Part shown: positions 17,512 to 27,652 of the stretch, piece after piece
How the letters are laid out: each line of letters begins with the position of its first letter
Numbering within the stretch: the first letter of the stretch is position 1
Assembly (NCBI GenBank): GCA_022781445.1
Contig: JALETQ010000048.1
Location: forward strand, 1 to 34,790
DNA: 34,790 nt
Direction of reading: 5' to 3'
Source of the DNA: Prevotella sp.
GTDB taxonomy: Bacteria; Bacteroidota; Bacteroidia; Bacteroidales; Bacteroidaceae
Program-made: the position numbers and the translations under genes
The notes under the pieces: model-generated
The model's database searches: none
What the model saw: the letters and a program-made list of their open reading frames with translations, nothing else
What the model was told of the DNA's origin: nothing

Positions 17512-17552
17512 ACAATGGCCGGAAGCACCAATGCTGCCCGGCCATTGTTTTT
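17512..17552 (+). terminator. Rho-independent terminator of the phosphate transporter gene
   Basis: ACAATGGCCGG (17512-17522) pairs perfectly with CCGGCCATTGT (17538-17548) around a 15-nt loop, followed by TTTTTG. It begins 50 nt after the stop codon. Confidence 0.8.
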
Positions 17553-17659
17553 GCCGCCACAGGCCATCAGCCCGACATCACGGCACCGTTTCGCCCGGAT
17601 ACCTCCCCGGAACACATACCGGGCAGGCAAAACAATACCCTAACCATACCTTCATCCGT

Positions 17660-17875
17660 ACCATAGCAATGGTATGGACTGACACTATAGCAATAGTATG
17701 GACTGACACTATAACAATAGTATGGACTGACACTATAACAATAGTATGGACTGACACTATAGCAATAGTATGGATTGACACTATAGCAATAGTATGGACT
17801 GACACTATAGCAATAGTGTGGACTGACACTATAGCAATAGTATGGGCTGACACTATAGCAATAGTATGGGCTGAC
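17660..17875. repeat. Tandem array of nine 24-bp units, each with a dyad
   Basis: Nine head-to-tail 24-bp units start at 17660 and end at 17875. Each contains ACTAT-AGCA-ATAGT (an inverted repeat around 4 bases) and then ATGGACTGAC-like spacer. Variation is confined to the loop (AGCA or AACA), the spacer, and one compensated change: the first unit reads ACCAT-AGCA-ATGGT, so both stem arms changed together. The unit starting 17804 extends its stem by one pair. A degenerate tenth unit follows. The 24-bp length keeps reading frames open on both strands, but no start or composition supports a protein. It lies between pit and the ABC-F gene. Confidence 0.9.
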
Positions 17876-18029
17876 ATTACGGCAGGATGGCGAATGCCGA
17901 TATGCCGGCACGGCGGCACGCGTCAAACCGTTGCGTCACCCCCGTCTGCCCGAAGCCCGGGTACAACACGCCACGGGATGACTCGGGGCATTAGACGGTT
18001 GAAAACTTCGCTTTGTTGATTTTTTATTG

Positions 18030-18037
18030 TACCTTTG
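18030..18037 (+). promoter_or_regulatory. Candidate -7 element for the ABC-F gene
   Basis: TACCTTTG at 18030-18037 matches the Bacteroidetes TAnnTTTG, 35 nt before the ATG at 18073. The only TTTG upstream (18012-18015) is too close at 14 bp; TTCG at 18007-18010 has a better 19-bp spacing. Confidence 0.55.
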
Positions 18038-18066
18038 CACACTCATTTAATCCTAATAAGTTGTAA

Positions 18067-19686
<1,620 letters not shown>

Positions 19687-19799
19687 TGCCCCGAAATCCC
19701 GGACGATTTAAGATTAAACAACCCGCAAAGCTGTATTCATGAAGTGACTGGCAAGGTTTTTGCTTGACATTTCGCATCAACAAACAAAAGATAACGGAC

Positions 19800-20408
19800 A
19801 TGAACAAGGAAGAAGAAAAGGATTTGGAACTCAACGACACACAGAGTGAAGAAGCAGTGAACGACACCAATTCTCAAGACGGAGCCGGCGGACAACAGAC
19901 AGCCGGTGACGGCAATGACGTTCAGGACGAAGCCCACAAGACCGACGAACAGGAGAAAGACCCTCTGGAGGCGGCTCAGGAAGAAATCGAAACGCTGAAA
20001 GACAAATATCTCCGCACGGTGGCCGAGTTCGACAATTATAAAAAACGTACCCTCAAAGAGAAAACCGAACTGATCATCAACGGAGCCGAAAAGACCGTCG
20101 ATGCCATCCTGCCCGTTGTCGATGACTTCGAGCGTGCGTTGTCCAACGCCGGCAAGAGCGATGACGTGGCAGCCCTCAGAGAAGGCACGGAGCTGATATT
20201 CAAGAAACTCATGAAGATCCTCGAAGGACTGGGTGTCAAAAAAATCGACACCGAAGACCAAATCTTCAACGTGGACTTCCATGAAGCCGTGGCAATGATT
20301 CCCGGTGTCGAAGATGCCAGGAAAGGCAAGGTCATCGACTGCATCCAGACCGGATACACCCTCAACGACAAAGTATTGAGACACGCCAAAGTTGCCGTCG
20401 GCGAATGA
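19800..20408 (+). CDS. grpE: Nucleotide exchange factor GrpE
   Basis: Homodimeric co-chaperone that releases ADP from DnaK. The ATG at 19800 gives 202 residues beginning MNKEEEKDLELNDTQSEE; an ATG at 19764 is in frame but gives an untypical basic start. The first 55 residues are acidic and disordered, followed by the long dimer helix (EAAQEEIETLKDKYLRTVAEFDNYKKRT) and the C-terminal beta-wing domain with GVKKIDTEDQIFNVDFHEAV. The family pattern FDNYKKRT and the closing VLRHAKVAV are present. It precedes dnaJ by about 120 nt on the same strand, the usual grpE-dnaJ arrangement; dnaK is not in the window and no CIRCE element is seen. Confidence 0.95.
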   Translation: MNKEEEKDLELNDTQSEEAVNDTNSQDGAGGQQTAGDGNDVQDEAHKTDEQEKDPLEAAQEEIETLKDKYLRTVAEFDNYKKRTLKEKTELIINGAEKTVDAILPVVDDFERALSNAGKSDDVAALREGTELIFKKLMKILEGLGVKKIDTEDQIFNVDFHEAVAMIPGVEDARKGKVIDCIQTGYTLNDKVLRHAKVAVGE

Positions 20409-20531
20409 CCGACGTCTTTCCGTCTCCCCCGGCAGGGAAACGGGCGGGAAAGCACATTCGCTCCTCTCACGCCCTGACAAGAACGACGGACAAACAGAAC
20501 AGATATACAACCTTTCACTCCTTTAATGACA

Positions 20532-21686
20532 ATGGCTAAAAGAGATTATTACGAAGTTCTTGGCGTCGACAAGAATGCCACGGAAGACCAAATCAAAAAA
20601 GCCTATCGCAAGATAGCCATCAAATATCACCCCGACCGCAACCCCGACGACAAAGAAGCCGAAGAAAAGTTCAAGGAAGCAGCCGAGGCGTACGACGTGC
20701 TGCACGACCCGCAGAAGCGACAGCAGTACGACCAGTTCGGCTTTGCCGGTCCAGCCGGAGCAGGCGGGTTCGGAGGTGGCGGATTCTCCATGGACGACAT
20801 CTTCAGTCAGTTTGGTGACATCTTCGGCGACATCTTCGGCGGAGGCCGGGGCAGCTACAGTGCCGGCGGTCGCCGACGCCCGGCACAATACCGCGGCAGC
20901 GACTTGCGTCTGAAAGTCAAACTGTCGCTCCAAGACATCGCCACCGGCGTCACCAAGAAGTTCAAGGTCAAGAAAGACGTGCCTTGCGGACATTGTCACG
21001 GCACGGGAGCCGAGAACGGAAGCCGGAATGAAACCTGTCCGACCTGTCACGGAAGCGGTGTCGTCACCCGCACCACACAAAGCATCTTCGGCATGATGCA
21101 GACCCAGTCGACCTGCCCGACCTGCGGCGGCGAAGGCACGGTCATCAAAGACAAGTGTACCCATTGCCACGGCTCCGGCGTGCAAAAAGGCGAAGAAGTC
21201 ATCGAAATCAACATTCCGGCAGGGGTGGAAGAAGGCATGGTCGTGACCGTATCGGGCAAAGGCAATGCCGGCAAGCGCAACGGAGTATACGGCGACATTC
21301 AGGTTTATATCGAAGAAGAACCCAACGACGTGTTCATCCGCGATGGACAGAATCTCATCTACAACCTGCTCCTCGACTTCCCCACAGCCGCCCTCGGCGG
21401 TAAAGTGGAAATACCGACGATCGAAGGAGGCAAGGTGAGAATCACCATCGAACCGGGCACACAGCCCGGCAAGACCTTGCGGCTGAGAGGCAAGGGACTC
21501 CCGGTATTGCGAGGCTACGGGAGCGGTGTAGGCGATATCGTGGTCAATGTCAGCGTCTACGTGCCACAGACCCTCAGCTGCGACGAAAAGAAAGTACTCG
21601 AAGAATGGCGCAAAAGCGACAGCTTCAAAGGTGATGCGACGACAAAGAAATCCATCTTTGAGAAATTCAGGAATTACTTCAGCTGA
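20532..21686 (+). CDS. dnaJ: Chaperone protein DnaJ
   Basis: Hsp40 co-chaperone that stimulates DnaK ATPase and presents unfolded proteins. The ATG at 20532 gives the standard start [12 protein letters not shown] (384 residues); an ATG 6 nt upstream (20526) is an alternative. Domains in order: J domain (1-70) with the HPD tripeptide in IKYHPDRNP, Gly/Phe-rich linker (about 75-115, [16 protein letters not shown]), zinc-binding cysteine repeats (about 147-220) with four CxxCxGxG units ([32 protein letters not shown]), and the C-terminal client-binding domains. All key residues are intact. It follows grpE and ends 37 nt before a strong hairpin. Confidence 0.97.
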   Translation: MAKRDYYEVLGVDKNATEDQIKKAYRKIAIKYHPDRNPDDKEAEEKFKEAAEAYDVLHDPQKRQQYDQFGFAGPAGAGGFGGGGFSMDDIFSQFGDIFGDIFGGGRGSYSAGGRRRPAQYRGSDLRLKVKLSLQDIATGVTKKFKVKKDVPCGHCHGTGAENGSRNETCPTCHGSGVVTRTTQSIFGMMQTQSTCPTCGGEGTVIKDKCTHCHGSGVQKGEEVIEINIPAGVEEGMVVTVSGKGNAGKRNGVYGDIQVYIEEEPNDVFIRDGQNLIYNLLLDFPTAALGGKVEIPTIEGGKVRITIEPGTQPGKTLRLRGKGLPVLRGYGSGVGDIVVNVSVYVPQTLSCDEKKVLEEWRKSDSFKGDATTKKSIFEKFRNYFS

Positions 21687-21722
21687 CCTGTTTCGCTTTC
21701 ATCAAGCAACCATCACATGCCA

Positions 21723-21756
21723 AAGGGGTGTCGAGTCCTTGCACCCGACACCCCTT
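21723..21756 (+). terminator. Strong hairpin after dnaJ
   Basis: AAGGGGTGTCG (21723-21733) is perfectly complementary to CGACACCCCTT (21746-21756) around a 12-nt loop. It lacks a long T-run but is well placed as the end of the grpE-dnaJ transcript. The rest of the 306-nt gap to folC shows no supported gene. Confidence 0.65.
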
Positions 21757-21992
21757 GACCTGTCCTCCCCCGAAGCTTCTGTCATGAACAGAACCATGTT
21801 TTTGCCCACACACGGCTTCTTTCCATTCCTTCCTGCGACCGGGCATCTTCTTCCTAAGCAGTGACTTTATTTCCGGCCGATGACTTTTCACGCACTTTCC
21901 TGGCGGCAAGGCAGTCATATCTTTCGGCACGGTACTCACATTTCCGCTTCAATTCCCCGCACATTTCCTCCACCACATAATCTATTGTTCAG

Positions 21993-23243
21993 ATGAATTA
22001 CCAAGAAACCATCCAATATCTTTATAACAGCACGCCCGTATTCGAGAAAATCGGTGCAGGAGCCTATAAGGACGATCTTCACAACACACATCTGCTCGAC
22101 GAACATTTCAACCATCCTCATCGCCGATACCAAACCATTCATGTGGCAGGCACCAACGGGAAAGGCTCTGTGTCGCATACGCTCGCCGCCATGTTGAAAG
22201 CGTCGGGACTAAGGGTCGGACTATACACATCACCCCATCTCGTCGATTTCAGGGAGCGCATCCGCGTCGACGGCAAGTGCATTGAGGAAAGCTATGTAGT
22301 GGATTTCGTAGAAAAAGAAAAGATCTTCTTCGAACCCCTTTCGCCATCCTTCTTCGAGCTGACCACAGCCATGGCGTTCAAGTACTTTGCCGATCGGGAA
22401 GTCGACGTTGCCGTCATCGAAGTGGGTTTGGGAGGACGGCTCGACTGCACCAACGTCATTACGCCGCGCCTCTCGATCATCACCAATATCTCTCTCGACC
22501 ACACCATGTTCCTCGGCGACACACTCGCTCAGATTGCCGGAGAAAAAGCCGGTATCATCAAGTTCGGCGTACCTGTCGTCATCGGTGAAACCGTCGAAGA
22601 AACCAAAGGCGTGTTTCTGCAGAAGGCACATGCCATGCACGCTCCCATCATCTTTGCCGAGGAAGAAATCATGTCGCCGCTACCACTCGATGACTTCGAA
22701 TTGAAAGGTGACTATCAGGTACACAACCTGAAAACCATTCTTTGTGCCGCCCGTCAATTGGGTATTTCTCCCTTTCACATCAAGGAAGGATTGCAGAATG
22801 TCAGCCGTTACACTGGGCTGATGGGCAGATGGCAAACCTTGCAAACCAGCCCGACAGTCGTTTGCGACACCGGACACAACGTGGCTGCATGGCAATACCT
22901 TTGTCCCCAACTGCGCAAACAGGAATGCCACAGGATGCGCATCGTCTTCGGCATGGTCGACGACAAGGACTATCAAACCGTCATGACGATGCTTCCCAAA
23001 GAGGCGGAATATTACTTTACCAAAGCCGATACACACCGCGCCGTCAGCGAAAAGGAGATTAAACGACTGGGCGACAGCCTGCAGCTCAAGAGCCGCGTGT
23101 TTGCCAATGTCTGCGACGCATTCGGACAAGCATTGGCCGATGCCGACAAAGACGACTTCATCTTCGTGGGTGGCAGCAGTTACATTGTTGCCGACCTCTT
23201 GACACACTGCCAAACACTCTTGAACACCGGCACCGCCGATTAA
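21993..23243 (+). CDS. folC: Bifunctional folylpolyglutamate synthase / dihydrofolate synthase
   Basis: Adds L-glutamate to dihydropteroate and to tetrahydrofolates with ATP, in folate synthesis and retention. The 416-residue protein has the Mur-ligase-like fold: P-loop GTNGKGSVSHTLAAML (53-68), SPHLVDFRERIRVDG, the omega-loop region with FELTTAMAFKYFADREVDVAVIEVGLGGRLDCTNV, SLDHTMFLGDT, EKAGIIK with the lysine that is carbamylated in this family, and the C-terminal domain around DTGHNVAAW and VFGMVDDKD. All are intact. It is a single gene, with a classic terminator about 100 nt after its stop. Confidence 0.96.
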   Translation: MNYQETIQYLYNSTPVFEKIGAGAYKDDLHNTHLLDEHFNHPHRRYQTIHVAGTNGKGSVSHTLAAMLKASGLRVGLYTSPHLVDFRERIRVDGKCIEESYVVDFVEKEKIFFEPLSPSFFELTTAMAFKYFADREVDVAVIEVGLGGRLDCTNVITPRLSIITNISLDHTMFLGDTLAQIAGEKAGIIKFGVPVVIGETVEETKGVFLQKAHAMHAPIIFAEEEIMSPLPLDDFELKGDYQVHNLKTILCAARQLGISPFHIKEGLQNVSRYTGLMGRWQTLQTSPTVVCDTGHNVAAWQYLCPQLRKQECHRMRIVFGMVDDKDYQTVMTMLPKEAEYYFTKADTHRAVSEKEIKRLGDSLQLKSRVFANVCDAFGQALADADKDDFIFVGGSSYIVADLLTHCQTLLNTGTAD

Positions 23244-23340
23244 AGTAATTCTCATCATGTCAGTGGCAGTCATCCCGTCATACAAGACCCACTACCTGCA
23301 ACGGCCGACAGTCATACCATTATATTATATATCCAACACA

Positions 23341-23394
23341 ACAGCCGACAAGCATCAGACACATGACGACTTGTCGGCTGTCGTTTTGTTTTTT
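23341..23394 (+). terminator. Classic rho-independent terminator after folC
   Basis: ACAGCCGACAAG (23341-23352) and CTTGTCGGCTGT (23370-23381) form a perfect 12-bp stem with a 17-nt loop, followed by CGTTTTGTTTTTT. Confidence 0.85.
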
Positions 23395-23428
23395 ACCTCC
23401 GCATCGCAGACATATCGATAATAATTCG

Positions 23429-23436
23429 TATCTTTG
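23429..23436 (+). promoter_or_regulatory. Candidate -7 element for the lipoprotein gene
   Basis: TATCTTTG matches TAnnTTTG, 86 nt before the lipoprotein ATG and just after the folC terminator. No clear TTTG is found at the -33 position. Confidence 0.5.
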
Positions 23437-23521
23437 GGGTGTTCAAAACGATTCCCGATCGGTCGGGAAACATCGCGACAGCACGAAAAGTTTTACTTAT
23501 GCCCTGAAAATCGTACACATC

Positions 23522-24019
23522 ATGAAACACCACACATCCATTCATTGCCTGTTGGTATCGGCATGTTTATCGATATGCCTGTTTGCTACCGGATGCAAGG
23601 AACACTATTCAGACGGCGAACGCGTCGGCACCGTCACCAAGTTTTCGAAAGCAGGAGTGATTTGGGATTCATGGGACGGACTGCTCAACATCACCCAGAC
23701 GGGCATGAACTCCAGCGGAAGTCCTTTTGCCTTTTCTCTCGACAACGACCGCGACGATCAGGAACATCTCGTCAGGATATTGCAAGAATGTCAGGTAAAA
23801 GGTTACAAAGTGAAGCTCAAGTACCATCAGGTATGGGGATTGAAGAATGTCTTTAGCAACCGGGGAGAGTCCGACTACTTCATCGACGACTTGGAAATCA
23901 TCGACCGTGATTTTGCCAATCCGCTCAAGAACAGGCAGACCGGCAGAGTCGTCGACACTGTTTATGTCGTCATCGACAAAGCCGAGCTACAGAAACACAT
24001 TCGCCGAAACAAGAAATGA
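23522..24019 (+). CDS. Small predicted lipoprotein of unknown function
   Basis: The ATG at 23522 opens a 165-residue protein with a lipoprotein signal: basic MKHHTSIH, a hydrophobic core, and the lipobox FATGC with acylated C25. The next residue is Lys, so outer-membrane sorting cannot be stated. The mature part contains RVGTVTKFSKAGVIWDSWDG, LNITQTGMNSSGSPFAFS and GYKVKLKYHQVWGL. I recall similar short Bacteroidetes proteins that have sometimes been labelled 6-phosphogluconate dehydrogenase, but nothing here resembles that enzyme. It probably forms a small beta-rich domain. The frame is open upstream to 23363, but the signal peptide fixes the start. Downstream, the CDP-glycerol-type gene begins after 57 nt. 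Confidence 0.8.
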   Translation: MKHHTSIHCLLVSACLSICLFATGCKEHYSDGERVGTVTKFSKAGVIWDSWDGLLNITQTGMNSSGSPFAFSLDNDRDDQEHLVRILQECQVKGYKVKLKYHQVWGLKNVFSNRGESDYFIDDLEIIDRDFANPLKNRQTGRVVDTVYVVIDKAELQKHIRRNKK

Positions 24020-24076
24020 TCCCTTCTTCCAGCCACACCCTCACACCATCCATCACCTCCCTAATCCCATTCTGTC

Positions 24077-25129
24077 ATGAACATCGTCCTCTTCTGCGAA
24101 AACCGTTACGCCATCGACATTCTTCTGCCCATTCACGAGGAAGCTCAACGTGAAGGCGGCCATGAAGTACTATGGTACGTACACCGTCCGAGAATACCCG
24201 ATTTCCCATTGTCTGAAGATGTCGAATGGACCAATGACATCGGAAGGATTTACGACTTTTCACCCCATTGCATCTTTGTTCCGGGCAACATCGTTCCCTA
24301 CTATCTCCCCGGGGTCAAGATACAGGTATTCCACGGTTATGCCGCCGAGAAAAAAGACCATTGGGTCATCAGACGATATTTCGATACCTACTTCACGCAA
24401 GGTCCCTACTTCACTTCACACTTTGAAGCCTTGGCACACCGTTACGGCGACTTTGAAGTTCTCGAAACAGGCTGGACGAGACAGGATTGGGTTGCCCGTC
24501 ACCGCCACGATTTCGATGACCTGCGACGACAGATGCTCGAGCAAAACCGCAAACAACGTATCGTTCTCTATGCACCCACTTTCTCTCCGAAGCTCACCTC
24601 CATTCCCCACATCAGACAAGCCTTGGTTGACTTGGTCGACAAGCGTGACGTGCTGTTGCTCGTGAAGTTTCATCCGCTCACGAAAAACGAATGGGTTGAG
24701 GAATACAAGCAACTGGCTGCCGAACATGATGCCATCAAATGGGTGGACGACTACCAAATATCCAAATACATGCTCATGGCTGACGTGATGATCAGCGACA
24801 CCTCGTCGACCATCTACGAGTTTCTGTTGCTCGACAAGCCGGTTGTAACCCTGCGCGCCATCTCGAAAGAGCTGTACTGGAGAAACATCGAATCGCCCGA
24901 CCAGCTCGTTGATGCGGTCGACCACGTTGCCGATGACCGAACGCTGACTGAAAAACGCAAATGGATCATCGACAACTACGACCCGCATACCGACGGACTT
25001 GTGGCACGCCGCATGATCGACGGTGCCAAGGATTATATCGCCCGTCACGGCATTCCCGAGAAGCGGAAACTGAACATCTGGAGAAAATACACAAGCATCA
25101 AGACCTTCGGCAGAATCAAACGGAAATAA
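24077..25129 (+). CDS. CDP-glycerol glycerophosphotransferase-family protein
   Basis: A 350-residue GT-B-like protein resembling TagB/TagF/TarF enzymes, which move glycerol- or ribitol-phosphate from CDP donors onto cell-surface polymers. Supporting segments are IQVFHGYAAEKKDHW (donor/acceptor region where the family has WHGTPLK), RIVLYAPTFSPK, LLVKFHPLT and SDTSSTIYEFLLLDKPVVTL (about 239-258), the most typical family motif. There is no membrane segment; the C-terminus is basic (RKYTSIKTFGRIKRK), which could hold it at the inner membrane. In a Gram-negative cell without teichoic acids it probably decorates a capsule, O-antigen or glycan. It lies 57 nt after the lipoprotein gene. Confidence 0.8.
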   Translation: MNIVLFCENRYAIDILLPIHEEAQREGGHEVLWYVHRPRIPDFPLSEDVEWTNDIGRIYDFSPHCIFVPGNIVPYYLPGVKIQVFHGYAAEKKDHWVIRRYFDTYFTQGPYFTSHFEALAHRYGDFEVLETGWTRQDWVARHRHDFDDLRRQMLEQNRKQRIVLYAPTFSPKLTSIPHIRQALVDLVDKRDVLLLVKFHPLTKNEWVEEYKQLAAEHDAIKWVDDYQISKYMLMADVMISDTSSTIYEFLLLDKPVVTLRAISKELYWRNIESPDQLVDAVDHVADDRTLTEKRKWIIDNYDPHTDGLVARRMIDGAKDYIARHGIPEKRKLNIWRKYTSIKTFGRIKRK

Positions 25130-25152
25130 CCGACATTCCAATCTTCATCCAA

Positions 25153-25199
25153 TTGTAACACATCTGAAACGAAAATAACAATGTCTCTTCGTAACTTTG
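25153..25199 (+). promoter_or_regulatory. Pho-box-like repeats and -7 element of the two-component pair
   Basis: TTGTAACACAT (25153), CTGAAACGAAA (25164) and the weaker ATAACAATGTC (25175) are spaced by 11 bp, followed by TAACTTTG at 25192-25199. The distance from TTGTAACA to the -7 element is 39 bp, identical to the pit promoter at 15112/15151. No TTTG is found at -33. Autoregulation by the PhoB-like regulator encoded just downstream is the likely reading. Confidence 0.5.
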
Positions 25200-25247
25200 C
25201 CCAAGCAAAACGAAGACGACAAACCGACAAAGTAATCACATAAAGCA

Positions 25248-25979
25248 ATGGTAAAGGAAAAGACATACTCTATTTTGGTGGTAGACGACGAAGAAGACTT
25301 GTGCGAGATATTGAAATTCAACCTCGAAACCGAAGGCTATTCCGTCACGACGGCAGGTTCGGCAGAGGAAGCCGAGCAAATTCTGACCGGCACCACCGAA
25401 ATGCCAGATGCCCCCGACACCGGGAACAATTTTGATCTCATCCTGCTGGACGTCATGATGGGCGGAATGTCGGGATTCGGACTTGCCAAAAAGCTCAAAG
25501 CAAATCCTGAAACTCATCACATTCCCATCATCTTCCTCACGGCCCGCGATACGGAGAACGACAAGCTGACAGGCTTCAACCTCGGCGCCGACGATTACAT
25601 CGCCAAACCTTTCTCCATTCGCGAAGTCATCGTCCGCATCCGCGCACTGATTCGTCGCCTCAACACCAACGCCCGCACACAGTCGTCCAATCTCTTGGCC
25701 TACGACGGTCTGGAACTCAACCTCGACAAGAAGACCGTGAGTGTCGACGGACAGGACATACCTTTCACGAAAACCGAATTTGAAATACTGCATCTCCTGC
25801 TCCATGAGCGCGGCAGGGTGTTCAGCCGTCAAGAACTCATCGACCGTATATGGCCCAAAGACGTACTTGTGCTCGACCGAACCGTCGATGTCAATATTAC
25901 GCGGCTCCGAAAGAAGATTGGCCGTTTTGCCAAATGTATCATCACACGGCTGGGCTTCGGCTACTATTTCGACGCCTGA
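25248..25979 (+). CDS. PhoB/OmpR-family response regulator
   Basis: A 243-residue cytoplasmic transcription factor. The receiver domain (about 7-138) has the acidic pair VVDDEED (D13, D14), phosphoacceptor D68 in LILLDVMMGGMSG, T98 in IFLTARD and K120 in YIAKPFS. A polar insertion, TEMPDAPDTGNN (50-61), lengthens the loop before the phospho-Asp strand. The C-terminal winged helix (about 150-243) has FTKTEFEILHLLLHERGRVFSRQELI and VLDRTVDVNITRLRKKIG, the OmpR/PhoB recognition-helix region. The histidine kinase follows 42 nt later. The Pho-box-like promoter upstream, shared in layout with pit, suggests phosphate control, but the protein alone does not prove a PhoB role. Confidence 0.93.
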   Translation: MVKEKTYSILVVDDEEDLCEILKFNLETEGYSVTTAGSAEEAEQILTGTTEMPDAPDTGNNFDLILLDVMMGGMSGFGLAKKLKANPETHHIPIIFLTARDTENDKLTGFNLGADDYIAKPFSIREVIVRIRALIRRLNTNARTQSSNLLAYDGLELNLDKKTVSVDGQDIPFTKTEFEILHLLLHERGRVFSRQELIDRIWPKDVLVLDRTVDVNITRLRKKIGRFAKCIITRLGFGYYFDA

Positions 25980-26021
25980 CACTTGCACATTTACCCGACA
26001 ACCTATACATTCCATTGACGG

Positions 26022-27431
26022 ATGAGACGAATATCTGTAGGACAAAAGCTATACTTGAGCGTCTTGCTCATTTTCCTCATCTTCGCCCTGTCGTTCATCA
26101 TTTTCCAGCAACGGCGGGAAGAGAGTTTCAAAGTCCAGTTGGTACAGACGCGCCTGCAGGACTACAATGCCAGGCTGGCAACCGCCCTCGGTTACGGAGG
26201 CGGATTTGCCGGGGATGTCGTCCTGGGCTATCTGGCAAAATATCCCATCAACAATTTGCGGGTGACCGTCATCGATCCGGAAGGCAAAGTCATCTTCGAC
26301 AACGAACGCAAGGATTACAGCCGCCTGCCCAACCATCTCAACCGAAAGGAAGTCGCCGATGCCATACGTACAGGCGAGGGCATCGACATCAGCCGCACCA
26401 GCGAGAGCATGGGCGAAAAGTACTTCTACTCTGCCACCTGTTTCAAGGATCTGGGATTGATCATCCGAACGGCCCTACCCTACAATGACGAACTTATCTT
26501 CTCACTACAAACAGACCAGCACTATATCTGGTTTGCCATTGCGGCAGTACTGATCCTCATCATCGTGCTTTATCGCTTCGTCAACCGACTTGGCGACAAC
26601 ATCACCAAGTTGCGCGCTTTCGCCTCGCAGGCCGACCAAGGGGGCAGCCTCGACACCGAAGACCTCGTGAACTTCCCGGATGACGAACTGGGTGAAATCG
26701 CCGAACGCATCGTCAAGATATACAAAAGGCTGCAATCGACGAAGAAAGAGCAGAGCAACCTTAAGAAGCAACTCACCCAAAACATCGCCCACGAACTGAA
26801 GACACCCGTGGCATCCATACAAGGTTACATGGAGACCATCATCGAGAATCCACATCTCAGGCCCGAACAGCGCGACCAGTTCCTCCAACGCTGCTATGCC
26901 CAAAGCAGGCGCCTGACCACCCTGCTCCAGGACATATCGACCCTGAACCGGATTGACGACGCACCTGAGATGATTGAATTCGGTCAGGTGGACATTGCAC
27001 GCATGGTCGACGGCATCATCAGGGAAACGGCCCTGCAAGCCAAGGAACGCCGCATGACATTCCACAACGGATTGCCATCCGGCCTTGTCGTGCAAGGCAA
27101 TTCATCACTCCTTTACAGCGTGTTCCGCAATCTTGCCGACAATGCCATCGCATACGCCGGCGACGACACGACCGTCACCATCACTGCCGAAAGGGATGGA
27201 AAACTGTGGCGATTCTGTTTTTCGGACAATGGAGCAGGCATTGCCGCCGTACACCTGCCCCGCATTTTCGAACGTTTCTATCGCGTCGACAAGGGACGGA
27301 GCCGCAAGATGGGCGGTACGGGATTGGGGCTTGCCATCGTCAAAAATGCCGTCATGCTGCATGGCGGCACCATCTCGGCACTTAACAACGAGGGAGGCGG
27401 CATGCGATTTGTCTTCACGATCGGTTCCTGA
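26022..27431 (+). CDS. Membrane sensor histidine kinase, PhoR-like
   Basis: A 469-residue kinase. Membrane segment 1 (about 11-29) and segment 2 (about 168-186) enclose a roughly 135-residue periplasmic domain with the PAS-like core LRVTVIDPEGKVIFDNERKD (79-98). HAMP-like linker follows, then the dimerisation helix with the H-box LTQNIAHELKTPVASIQGYM (phospho-His H257). The ATPase has the N-box FRNLADNAIAYA (N374), G1 box FSDNGAGI (D402), F-box IFERFYRVD and G2 box GGTGLGLAI (431-439). All catalytic motifs are intact. It pairs with the response regulator directly upstream. The downstream convergent region holds the ATGACGTCAT array. Confidence 0.95.
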   Translation: MRRISVGQKLYLSVLLIFLIFALSFIIFQQRREESFKVQLVQTRLQDYNARLATALGYGGGFAGDVVLGYLAKYPINNLRVTVIDPEGKVIFDNERKDYSRLPNHLNRKEVADAIRTGEGIDISRTSESMGEKYFYSATCFKDLGLIIRTALPYNDELIFSLQTDQHYIWFAIAAVLILIIVLYRFVNRLGDNITKLRAFASQADQGGSLDTEDLVNFPDDELGEIAERIVKIYKRLQSTKKEQSNLKKQLTQNIAHELKTPVASIQGYMETIIENPHLRPEQRDQFLQRCYAQSRRLTTLLQDISTLNRIDDAPEMIEFGQVDIARMVDGIIRETALQAKERRMTFHNGLPSGLVVQGNSSLLYSVFRNLADNAIAYAGDDTTVTITAERDGKLWRFCFSDNGAGIAAVHLPRIFERFYRVDKGRSRKMGGTGLGLAIVKNAVMLHGGTISALNNEGGGMRFVFTIGS

Positions 27432-27652
27432 TCGAATTGAAATCTGAAATCCATTTGCCCTACGGAAACAATGTTTGTACCAAAGAGATTTATCCCCAAC
27501 CGGCCATGAGAGCTTTTGAAACCAAAGTGTTATAAAAGCCTCCCATAGTCTGCCGAAACGCCCCGACGGCCTGCCAAGCATGCCGCACTTTTTCGGGCAA
27601 GAGGAAAGTTTACCTTGTTGTCATCGGGAGGAAACCGGCCCCGGCATGAAAC
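27432..27652. other. Intergenic stretch before the ATGACGTCAT array
   Basis: About 220 nt after the kinase stop. No gene, promoter or clear hairpin is seen, apart from a local G/C-rich patch near 27560-27600. Confidence 0.4.

Noticed and set aside
17567..17926. Repeat protein (YYCYSVSP)n encoded by the 24-bp array on the minus strand
   Set aside because: Other frames are equally open, there is no ribosome-binding or promoter signal, and base changes preserve the dyad rather than residues.
16337..18019. 560-codon plus-strand frame overlapping pit and running through the 24-bp array
   Set aside because: Out of frame with pit; Arg/His/Pro-rich shadow, then repeats that are open only because the unit length is divisible by three.
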